Shown piece by piece: positions 8,402 to 14,401 of a stretch of DNA of 15,653 nt. The translations under genes were made by a program, and so were the position numbers. The notes below the pieces were generated by a model. It saw only the letters and a list, made by a program, of their open reading frames with translations, did not search any database and was not told the origin of the DNA. Numbering within the stretch: the stretch's first letter is position 1; each line of letters starts with the position of its first letter. Source of the stretch: an uncultured Clostridia bacterium (GTDB lineage Bacteria > Bacillota > Clostridia > Oscillospirales > CAG-272); contig CANQMJ010000053.1 of the NCBI GenBank assembly GCA_947624945.1, forward strand, positions 1-15,653, read 5' to 3'.

Positions 8402-8975
8402 CCGGATATGAATACACGGGACAGCTCTTCGGCTGGGGCAACGACATAGCGTCCGCGATGAACTATTGCGGCTATAAAAACGTAGATATATCGGTCATTT
8501 ATCACAACCCCGATATCGAGCCGGGCTTCTACTGCGACCATAACATCGCAAACGACGAGGCGCTGACGCTCGCGGTCCGCGCCGTCGACGGCATCGACGT
8601 GAACGCGCTCGACGAGGATGAGCGCGAGCAGGCGGCGCGCGCGATCGAGGAAGGGTACATATACCGCGACGGCGACATGCTCTACACGAAGTTCCTCGTC
8701 GTCGACGGCGAAGACGCGGAGAAGATGTGGGACGTATCGGACGGACTGTCCGCCATCATCCGTCCGTTCGCGGAGACTATCGCAGAGAAGACGGCGAAGC
8801 TGTTACGTTCGGCGCTGATGCCGCATCTGTACGGCGAGTACCGATATGCGAATATGCTATTCTCGGAGGTAACGCGCGACGCCGTAATAAACGCGCTCAT
8901 CGACTGCGCATGCTGCCGCCACCGCATGACGGCAAGCTCGGCGAGTACGCGTACATGATGGTGCTGAATAAGTAA
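8398..8975 (+). pseudogene. Displaced C-terminal part of the sigma factor (two frameshifts)
   Basis: Just past the TAG at 8399 the next frame reads I-A-G-Y-E-Y-T-G-Q-L-F-G-W-G-N and stays open, with protein-like composition, to about 8910. It has no start codon with a Shine-Dalgarno site before 8458, so it is best read as the rest of the preceding protein. Adding one T to the run TTTT at 8391-8394 would give P-F-F-I-A-G-Y-E and restore continuity. Near 8905-8915 a second shift in the same sense is needed. The current frame then degenerates into Cys/Arg/Ser-rich residues, while the next frame reads M-L-P-P-P-H-D-G-K-L-G-E-Y-A-Y-M-M-V-L-N-K and stops at TAA 8973-8975, three bases before a terminator. 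With both repairs the sigma portion would be about 545 residues. Real gene decay and assembly indels explain this equally well. Confidence 0.75.
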
Positions 8976-8977
8976 CG

Positions 8978-9004
8978 GAAAGGGGCGCGAGCCCCTTTCT
9001 TCAT
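8978..9004 (+). terminator. Intrinsic terminator after the sigma-factor region
   Basis: A perfect 9-bp stem, GAAAGGGGC (8978-8986) and GCCCCTTTC (8991-8999), closes a GCGA tetraloop of the GNRA type. A short T-containing tail follows. It starts 3 nt after TAA 8975, which supports 8975 as the true end of the ancestral sigma gene. Confidence 0.8.
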
Positions 9005-9043
9005 GCCACGCAGCAGCGGCACATGCTGTGGGTGACCAAGTTT

Positions 9044-9245
9044 CACCACACTTTCCGCGAAGCGGAAACGTGTCGCAGGTCGGCGCGTCAGCGACGAACT
9101 GCTACGAGCCGGAGGCTTCCCAGCCGCACCTACGCGCACCGTACTCGTGCGATACTCGGCGCTCCCAGCGTTCGACGCAGACACGACGTTTAGGCGGCGA
9201 ACTCGCCCCGTCGCGAGGGAGCTGTTATGCCGGTATGTTGACGCG
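9044..9245 (+). repeat. Dispersed structured repeat, copy 1
   Basis: About 202 bp that match, with scattered differences, the reverse complement of 9637-9835, and whose first half matches 15572-15653. Boundaries are inferred from where the copies stop agreeing: C-A-C-C-A-C-A at the 5' end and TTGACGCG at the 3' end. Within it lie hairpins TTTCCGC-GAA-GCGGAAA (9052-9068), a GTCGC/GCGAC stem, CGCAC/GTGCG, and GGCGCT-CCC-AGCGTT (kept by G-U pairs relative to copy 2). The block from GTGTCGCAGG to the conserved ACTGC is identical in all three copies. It begins 68 nt after the sigma-region stop, in the same orientation. No transposase is seen. Confidence 0.85.
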
Positions 9246-9316
9246 GTCTGAGCACTATTGCCTTTTTTGCCGCCGACTTGATAACATCGTAGGCACGTTG
9301 TGCCGCTTTCGGGATT

Positions 9317-9533
9317 GTTAAGGGCCTCTTTCCCGGCATTGGAAAGAGGTCCTTAACACGCGTGTATTCGTTGTGCGAAGGACGAAATATTCACTTTGCG
9401 ATGTAAGCGTAAGCAATAAAATGTTGCCATAACTGGTATCTCCGCTCACCGCGGATGTTTATGCCGCCTGTCCCCACCGGCAGCTACCTTTGACTACTTG
9501 ACGTGGTGACGTCTTTCACACCTACAAATAGGT
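9317..9533 (-). ncRNA. Candidate structured non-coding RNA
   Basis: No convincing protein frame covers this stretch, but it is dense in pairing. On the minus strand, 5' to 3': ACCTA-TTTG-TAGGT (9533-9520); GACGT-CACC-ACGTC (9513-9500); a GGTA/TACC stem (9488-9485 with 9438-9435) enclosing two hairpins, GCTGCC/GGCGGC (9484-9479 with 9468-9463) and TCCGC/GCGGA (9455-9451 with 9445-9441), a three-way junction; an imperfect stem pairing 9394-9382 with 9371-9362; and a final 17-bp stem with a 7-nt loop (9357-9317) containing one G-U on the plus strand. The order (compact folds, then a long 3' hairpin) favours minus-strand transcription, but the last hairpin lacks a U-run and no clear promoter was found. 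I cannot assign an RNA class; raiA RNA of Clostridia is of similar size but is only a guess to test. Confidence 0.45.
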
Positions 9534-9547
9534 TTTTGACAAGGGGG

Positions 9548-9609
9548 ACTTTCTCGCAAAAAAGAGAAAGTGCGGGATGAGGACTTTTTCTTTATAAGAA
9601 AAAGTCCTC
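9548..9609. repeat. Two adjacent perfect hairpins between repeat copy 2 and the RNA candidate
   Basis: ACTTTCTC (9548-9555) pairs with GAGAAAGT (9564-9571). Immediately after, GAGGACTTTTTCTT (9579-9592) pairs perfectly over 14 bp with 9596-9609 around a 3-nt loop. G-rich and C-rich flanks (GGGGGA on the left, CTCCCCC on the right) could extend the pairing further. Similar C-tract plus CTTTTTCAAA modules occur at about 1190-1215 and 12003-12030. The unit may act as a transcription barrier in either direction or be part of a mobile repeat. Confidence 0.6.
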
Positions 9610-9636
9610 CCCCGAACCCCCTCTCCAAAAGAACAT

Positions 9637-9835
9637 CGCGTCAATACTTCCTGCGAACAGCTCCCTCGCGACATGTTGAGTGCGCCGTCAAAACGTCGTG
9701 TCTTCGTCTGACGCTGACAGCGTCGAACATCGCACGAGTATTGTGCGCGTAGGTGAAGCTGCGAAGCCTTACGGCGGCAGTTCGTCGCTGACGCGCCGAC
9801 CTGCGACACGTTTTCGCTTCGCGAAAAATGTGGTG
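9637..9835 (-). repeat. Dispersed structured repeat, copy 2 (inverted)
   Basis: About 199 bp, the reverse complement of copy 1 with substitutions and one 3-nt length difference. Read on the minus strand it opens with CACCACATTTTTCGC and ends TTGACGCG. Its first stem is TTTTCGC-GAA-GCGAAAA, in which one C-G pair of copies 1 and 3 has become T-A on both sides. It also contains GCC-GTAA-GGC (a GNRA-type loop), CGCAC/GTGCG, and GACGCT-GTC-AGCGTC. It begins 65 nt after the amidase stop, just past that gene's terminator, in the amidase's own direction. With copy 1 it forms a large inverted repeat around the RNA candidate. Confidence 0.85.
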
Positions 9836-9846
9836 CAGCTTTTTGC

Positions 9847-9893
9847 AAAAAATACACCGCGCGAGCTGCTCGCACACAGCGTCGGCGCGGTGT
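9847..9893 (-). terminator. Intrinsic terminator of the amidase gene
   Basis: On the minus strand ACACCGCGC (9893-9885) pairs with GCGCGGTGT (9862-9854), with a smaller GCTG/CAGC stem inside. After one A, a run of six Ts (9852-9847) follows. It starts 7 nt after the amidase stop, which is textbook placement. Confidence 0.88.
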
Positions 9894-9900
9894 AGATACT

Positions 9901-10668
9901 CTATTCTATCCCGTCGTAGATGTCCGCGACGAGCCTCTCCCATGCGTCCTCGTGCTCAACGTAGTAGACGGGACACATCTTGCCCGTCACGTCGTAGTGG
10001 CGTATGATGTTCTCGCGCTTGATGCCGTACTCTTCGACGAGAAAACGGCACAGCCTGATCAGCGACGCATACGTCTCGTCGTTGAACTTGCCCTCCTCGT
10101 CGGGGTGACAGCACTCGATCGAGATCGTGTCGTGGTTACGGAAATTGGAGCAGTACGCCACCTCGCCGAGCGGCACGCACTGTATCACCTCGCCGTCGAG
10201 TCCGACGACGAAATTGCTGCTTGCGTACGTCTCGCCCGACTTCGCAAGGCTTGCGAAATAGTTGCGGTTCGCCTTCGCCGACGTCGACGGATTGCCGACA
10301 TAATGTATTACGATGCCGACAATCTCATCTGTCGGCTCGCCTGGACGCGAATATTCGTTTATCGGCAGAAGGTCGACGTCTATCCAGTCGGGCAGCTCGA
10401 TCTCTTCCCCGTCGTTGCCGACCGACGGCGTCGCCGTCTCATCCTTGCCCTTGCCGAAAATGCCGCCGTGTTCGTAGCCGCTGCTGCCTCCGCCCGATGA
10501 GCGAAGGCGCAATATTACGACCGCCGATATTGCGATGATGACTATCGCCAAAACGAACGCTATCGTTATGCCGAGCGCAGTCTCCATGCGCTTTTTGCCG
10601 CGTTCGCCCTCAAAGAATCCGCGCGCGCCGCTGTTTTCGCCGTCCGTATCAGTATTTTTACGTTTCAT
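9901..10668 (-). CDS. Membrane-anchored N-acetylmuramoyl-L-alanine amidase (amidase_2 family)
   Basis: A 255-residue protein with a basic cytoplasmic N-terminus, one transmembrane helix (about 31-54), a Gly/Ser-rich linker (58-85), and an amidase_2/PGRP-like domain from about 95 to the end. Zinc ligands are His122 (I-V-I-H-Y-V-G), His224 (I-I-R-H-Y-D) and Cys232 (G-K-M-C-P), with Lys230 in the position of the catalytic Lys of T7 lysozyme. It should cleave between N-acetylmuramic acid and L-alanine on the outer face of the membrane, in cell-wall turnover. The start at 10668 is chosen because AAGGTG sits about 6-8 nt upstream; ATGs at 10674 and 10695 lack such a site. It has its own promoter and terminator and is divergent from the lipid kinase gene. 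No cell-wall-binding repeats or signal cleavage site are seen. Confidence 0.92.
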   Translation of the reverse strand: MKRKNTDTDGENSGARGFFEGERGKKRMETALGITIAFVLAIVIIAISAVVILRLRSSGGGSSGYEHGGIFGKGKDETATPSVGNDGEEIELPDWIDVDLLPINEYSRPGEPTDEIVGIVIHYVGNPSTSAKANRNYFASLAKSGETYASSNFVVGLDGEVIQCVPLGEVAYCSNFRNHDTISIECCHPDEEGKFNDETYASLIRLCRFLVEEYGIKRENIIRHYDVTGKMCPVYYVEHEDAWERLVADIYDGIE

Positions 10669-10710
10669 ATGCATCACCTTCGTGCAACAGTTCAATGTCT
10701 GTCAGAATGT

Positions 10711-10739
10711 ATTATACTACTAAGCGCACGAAACGACAA
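10711..10739 (-). promoter_or_regulatory. Promoter of the amidase gene
   Basis: On the minus strand TTGTCG (10739-10734) and TATAAT (10716-10711) are separated by 17 bp. Transcription would start near 10704, about 36 nt before ATG 10668. The -10 box is perfect and the -35 box matches in four of six positions. Confidence 0.8.
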
Positions 10740-10889
10740 GGAAAAGCGAGAATTTTGTCGGCGAATTTTTCGCCCGCTGTGCCGGCGACGCGCCGACATG
10801 AACGAGACCGAAACATGTACTCGGTAAAAATGCACTGACGCGGCGGCAATAAATGGGCAACAATTTACAAAACGTTCACATTTCGCGTA

Positions 10890-10918
10890 TTGAAAAAGGC
10901 TTCCCGCGTGTGTATAAT
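10890..10918 (+). promoter_or_regulatory. Promoter of the lipid kinase gene
   Basis: TTGAAA (10890-10895) and TATAAT (10913-10918) with a 17-bp spacer, divergent from the amidase promoter. The start would be near 10925, leaving a leader of about 30 nt before ATG 10955. The Shine-Dalgarno site is weak (GGCGGCG), so translation may be modest. The 150 bp between the two promoters is AT-rich in part, and I see no clear operator. Confidence 0.8.
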
Positions 10919-10954
10919 ATATTCGTATAATTTTGTGATTTAACGGCGGCGAAA

Positions 10955-11890
10955 ATGAAACGGCTTCTTCTGCTCGCCAATCCCGTGGCGGGCATTACGG
11001 GGACTGAGCGTTATCTGCTCGAAATAATAAACAGGCTCGTCACGGGCGGCTTTGAGGTCACTGTCGAAACGACGCAGCACAAGGGGCATCTGACCGAAAT
11101 AATCAAAGAGCGCGGCGGCAGATACGACGTCGTGACCGTTTCGGGCGGCGACGGGACGCTGAACGAGGCGATCTGCGCGCTCATGGATATGAGGGCGAAC
11201 GGCGAGACTGTCCCCGCGCTCGGCTATATCCCGGCGGGCACCGTCAACGACTTCGCACGCAGCCACGATATACCGACCTACATGCCCGACGCCGCCGACG
11301 TCGTCGCTCACGGCGTCGCTCGCGGATGCGACATCGGCATGCTCGGCGAGCGCCCGTTCGTGTATGTAGCCGCGTTCGGCACGTTCACGGACACGTCGTA
11401 TTCGACGCCGCAGAAATGGAAGAACATATTCGGCAAGGTCGCGTACTTTTTCCACGGCGCGTCGCGGCTCAACGTCGCGCTTCGCCCGTACAAAATGAAA
11501 ATTTACTACGACGGCGGCGAGGTCGAGGGCGAATTCGTGTACGGCATGGCGTCGAATTCGCGCTCCGTCGGCGGGATGCGTCTGCCGCTTCGTTCGGATG
11601 TGTCGCTCGATGACGGAAAATTCGAGGTAACGCTTTTCAAGAGCCCGTCGACGCCGCGCCGTCTGCGCAAGCTGGCGAAGGCGCTGTTTGAGCGGCGCGC
11701 GGACGGGTTCGAGGCGTACCAGTTCTCGACGACGAAGCTGCGCATAGTGTCTGAGGAGTCGATACCGTGGACGACGGACGGCGAGTTCGGCGGCGAATAC
11801 ACGGACGTGACCGTGACTGTCGAGGACCGCGCCGTACAGATAATAGTTCCCGTCGGCTGCCGCTACTTCGGTCAGGCGGAGGAAGTATAA
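10955..11890 (+). CDS. Diacylglycerol kinase-family lipid kinase
   Basis: A 311-residue soluble protein of the DagK/YegS/BmrU lipid kinase family, which phosphorylates diacylglycerol or related lipids with ATP at the membrane and recycles lipid to phosphatidic acid. Motifs: L-A-N-P near the N-terminus, T-V-S-G-G-D-G-T-L-N-E at 61-71 (nucleotide-binding and catalytic loop), I-P-A-G-T-V-N-D-F-A at 92-101 (usually G-T-G-N-D, with Val replacing Gly here), L-D-D-G-K at 218-222, and T-D-G-E at 274-277 near the C-terminus. Length is typical (290-330). It has its own promoter and an ideal terminator, so it appears monocistronic. Substrate identity, including whether it favours diacylglycerol, sphingosine-like or undecaprenol lipids, is not readable here. 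Confidence 0.93.
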   Translation: MKRLLLLANPVAGITGTERYLLEIINRLVTGGFEVTVETTQHKGHLTEIIKERGGRYDVVTVSGGDGTLNEAICALMDMRANGETVPALGYIPAGTVNDFARSHDIPTYMPDAADVVAHGVARGCDIGMLGERPFVYVAAFGTFTDTSYSTPQKWKNIFGKVAYFFHGASRLNVALRPYKMKIYYDGGEVEGEFVYGMASNSRSVGGMRLPLRSDVSLDDGKFEVTLFKSPSTPRRLRKLAKALFERRADGFEAYQFSTTKLRIVSEESIPWTTDGEFGGEYTDVTVTVEDRAVQIIVPVGCRYFGQAEEV

Positions 11891-11902
11891 AAATCACATT
11901 TC

Positions 11903-11929
11903 AGACCGCGGCGATGCCGCGGTCTTTTT
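11903..11929 (+). terminator. Intrinsic terminator of the lipid kinase gene
   Basis: GACCGCGGC (11904-11912) and GCCGCGGTC (11916-11924) form a perfect 9-bp stem, extended by an A-T pair, with a 3-nt loop. TTTTT (11925-11929) follows. It begins 13 nt after the stop codon at 11890. Confidence 0.93.
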
Positions 11930-12033
11930 GTGTGCGCCGATAATCGATTCGCCGCCCGAGTAACGACAGCGTGCAAACGTCATCATGAAGACTGAACGCT
12001 TACCCCCTCTCCCGCCTTTTTTCAAAAAAATTT

Positions 12034-12063
12034 TCGCCGCACGTAACAAAGCGGCGATTTTTT
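12034..12063. terminator. Bidirectional terminator-like hairpin
   Basis: TCGCCGC (12034-12040) and GCGGCGA (12051-12057) enclose a 10-nt loop. TTTTTT (12058-12063) follows on the plus strand, and AAAAAAATTT precedes the left arm, giving a U-run for minus-strand transcripts too. Just upstream is a CCCCCTCTCCCGCC plus T/A-rich module resembling those near 1190-1215 and 9605-9625. Between 11930 and 12033 I see no gene that it would terminate. Confidence 0.65.
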
Positions 12064-12144
12064 CGTCTGTAACAGTGTAGGTACTTACAAGGCGAACGCG
12101 GAAGCTGTCAATAAACATTTTCCAAACCTGCTGTAAGAGTTAAT

Positions 12145-12279
12145 ATGAAAAGGGTCATTATTTCAATTTTATGCATATGCATGATGCTGCTGCCGTCGTG
12201 CGGCGAATCAAAAGGGGTTCCGAACAAACCGACAAAGAGGAACAGAACTCCGATGTGTCGGTGCTGTCGTAGTAAGTGA
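12145..12279 (+). pseudogene. Short lipoprotein gene, apparently frameshifted and truncated
   Basis: ATG 12145, with a weak AAGAG upstream, opens a 44-codon frame. Its first 19 residues are an excellent lipoprotein signal peptide: M-K-R-V-I-I-S-I-L-C, a hydrophobic core, and the lipobox L-P-S-C with Cys19. After C-G-E-S-K the frame turns Arg/Cys-rich, while the frame reached by adding one base in AAAAGGGG (about 12211-12218) reads G-S-E-Q-T-D-K-E-E-Q-N-S-D-V-S-V-L-S. This looks like the linker that follows lipidated Cys residues, and it ends at TAG 12270 with TAA directly after. Even repaired it would be only about 42 residues, so it is either a mini-lipoprotein or the remnant of a longer one. 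It lies 10 nt before the permease gene. Confidence 0.6.
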
Positions 12280-12289
12280 AATACGACAT

Positions 12290-14401
12290 ATGATATCAAA
12301 CGAGATACGCAAAATAACAGATAAAATGTTTCTGTTTATTCTGTCTGCATGCCTTATACTGAATATCGCGATAACAGCATATGTCTGCGGCTCGGACGGT
12401 TATCGGACTATCGAGGCGGACGACGATTACATAACCGGGTACCGCGACGATGTTGAGCGGCTGCTTTTTGCCGCGCATGTACACGAAAGCGAGCTGCCGA
12501 CGGGTACATATATGCACGGCTACGAGCTCGACGTGATACGCATATACGAAGACCGCCTCGCCGACGATATCGAACGTGACGTCGTCGCCGGATGGGACAC
12601 CGTGCTCCGTATGCGCGGCACATGTACGATGCTGTCTGTCGTCATAGTCGTAGTCGCCGCCGTGCGATGCGCCGGCATCGAGGACGAATGTAAAATGACA
12701 TTGCTTTACACGAGCTGCGTCCGCGGACGAAGGAAGATGTACGCGTGCAAGGCGGCGGCGACAGCTTTGACATCCGCCGCCGTCTGCGCGCTTTTCTTCG
12801 CGTCGGAGGCGGCAGCAGTCGCTGTGGCGGCTGACCTTCGCGGGGCCGGTGCGGACATACGACTGCTCCCGCAGTATGAGCTATGCCCGTATGCGCTCAC
12901 CGTCGGCGGGTACTTTGCCGTAAGACTCGCCGTCACGGTACTGTTTATGTGTGTGACGGGACTGTTCGCCGCGCTCATGACGAGGCTGACGCGCTCACAG
13001 CTCGCTGCCGCAGCCGCCGTTTTATTCGTTTTCATCGTCGGGTACGCGCTCGCGTCGACGGACGCGCCGTGGAACGGCAGCTATTCGAAAAATCTGAATC
13101 TCTACTCGGCGCTTTTCACGGATAAGCCGTTCCTCCAATACGTGTCGCTTAACGTGTTCGGCGCGTCATGCGGCAGCATGACGATAACGACTGCGGCGGC
13201 GCTTTTGTCATGCGCGGTCATGACGCTGCTGCTCGCTCTGCTTCCCGTAAAATGCGCCGTCCGCACTGTCGGACGTGAACGCGCCGCCGCCGTCAAACGC
13301 GTTTCATCCAAACCACGCCCCGTATCAATGACGCGCGCGGAAATTATGAAGATATCGGGCGGCAGGTTCACGGCCGCCGTGTGCGTAATGATTGTCGCAT
13401 CTAAGGTCATATTCGGCGTGTCCGTCTACGGCGAACAAAGCGACGACGACTCTGCGTACCGCGAATGTCTTATGCATTACATCGGCGAATATACGGAGGA
13501 AAAGTCGGCGGCGATAAAAGCGCGCGCTCTCGAGCTCGAAGAGACCGTGTCGCGGCGTCAGAGCGTCGTCGACATGTACAAAAACGGTGATATCGACGAT
13601 GATGCATACCGCGACTTTATGAACTCGTACTGGCTCGCGTATGCGGAGGCAGACGATTTTGCGCGCGTTTCCGAGTACGGCGAGTACCTGCGCACCGAAG
13701 CGCCGGACGCATCGTTCGTGTACGACACAGGCTATAACTGCCTTTTCACAGACAGCGCCGACTTATTTCTCACCGCGTTCGTGTTCTGCCTATGCGGGAT
13801 GATATTCCTTTGTGACCGTGACATGTACGCGATAATCAGGACGACGGTGGGCGGGCGCATGAGACTGTTCCGCGCGAAGATAACGCTTTCGTTCGCAGTC
13901 GGGTTTGTGTCCGCGCTCGCATTCACCGCTCTCGATGTGATCCTGATAAACAAATATTTCCCGCTCGGAATGATGTCGGCGCCCGCATCGAGCATACGTG
14001 CGCTCGGGAAAATCGGAAATCACATCGGCATCGGCGAGTTTATGTGCGTTTATGCGCTTTTCAAATCGGTCGTGTTTGCGATATTTTCCGTTTGCTCGTC
14101 GCTTTTATGCATGCGGCTCGGCAATTTCGTGCTCGCGGGAGGGATCGCCGCCGCACTGATCGCACTGCCCGCGATGGCGGGGCCCGCACTGCCGATCATG
14201 GAATACGTCTCGCTCCCGTCGGCACTGTCCGTCGTGGGACTGCTCAGATGCTCGGCGGATATAGGAGCGTTTTACGGCTTCGGATATTTTATCGCATATA
14301 TCGCCGCGTTTGCGGCGCTCACAGCTTTCGCGTCGACACTTAAGTACAGGCGCTTCTTTTCGGAAAAGTCAAAGATAAGAAAAGGAAGAGTGACTGAATG
14401 A
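12290..14401 (+). CDS. Double ABC-2-type permease-like membrane protein (two fused halves)
   Basis: A 703-residue integral membrane protein built of two similar halves. Each half opens with a short cytoplasmic segment of permease type (N-E-I-R-K-I at 4-9; A-E-I-M-K-I at 350-355), then one helix, a long outside loop with charged, probably coiled residues, and five more helices. Estimated helices are 14-32, 112-130, 155-182, 205-230, 236-255 and 297-320, then 359-377, 487-507, 532-554, 585-607, 612-632 and 664-683. After helix 2 of each half comes the cytoplasmic loop typical of ABC-2 permeases (E-C-K-M-T-L-L-Y-T ending R-R-K-M-Y at 133-151; D-M-Y-A-I-I-R-T-T ending R-M-R-L-F at 511-527). Such proteins normally pair with a separate ATPase, and none is encoded in this window. 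The start at 12290 has a poor Shine-Dalgarno site. Its stop overlaps the next gene (ATGA). Confidence 0.75.
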   Translation: MISNEIRKITDKMFLFILSACLILNIAITAYVCGSDGYRTIEADDDYITGYRDDVERLLFAAHVHESELPTGTYMHGYELDVIRIYEDRLADDIERDVVAGWDTVLRMRGTCTMLSVVIVVVAAVRCAGIEDECKMTLLYTSCVRGRRKMYACKAAATALTSAAVCALFFASEAAAVAVAADLRGAGADIRLLPQYELCPYALTVGGYFAVRLAVTVLFMCVTGLFAALMTRLTRSQLAAAAAVLFVFIVGYALASTDAPWNGSYSKNLNLYSALFTDKPFLQYVSLNVFGASCGSMTITTAAALLSCAVMTLLLALLPVKCAVRTVGRERAAAVKRVSSKPRPVSMTRAEIMKISGGRFTAAVCVMIVASKVIFGVSVYGEQSDDDSAYRECLMHYIGEYTEEKSAAIKARALELEETVSRRQSVVDMYKNGDIDDDAYRDFMNSYWLAYAEADDFARVSEYGEYLRTEAPDASFVYDTGYNCLFTDSADLFLTAFVFCLCGMIFLCDRDMYAIIRTTVGGRMRLFRAKITLSFAVGFVSALAFTALDVILINKYFPLGMMSAPASSIRALGKIGNHIGIGEFMCVYALFKSVVFAIFSVCSSLLCMRLGNFVLAGGIAAALIALPAMAGPALPIMEYVSLPSALSVVGLLRCSADIGAFYGFGYFIAYIAAFAALTAFASTLKYRRFFSEKSKIRKGRVTE

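Noticed and set aside
9190..9339. A 49-codon minus-strand frame starting M-P-G-K-R-P with protein-like residues (K-A-A-Q-R-A-Y-D-V-I-K)
   Set aside because: It begins inside the loop of the 17-bp hairpin and ends within repeat copy 1, and has no clear ribosome binding site. The codons look reasonable, so it is not fully excluded.
9028..9875. Open frames through the two repeat copies (both containing V-S-Q-V-G-A-S-A-T-N)
   Set aside because: The frames stay open in both copies, but the differences include many non-silent changes, the hairpin loop length varies between copies, and a stem shows paired changes, all better explained by structure than by protein.
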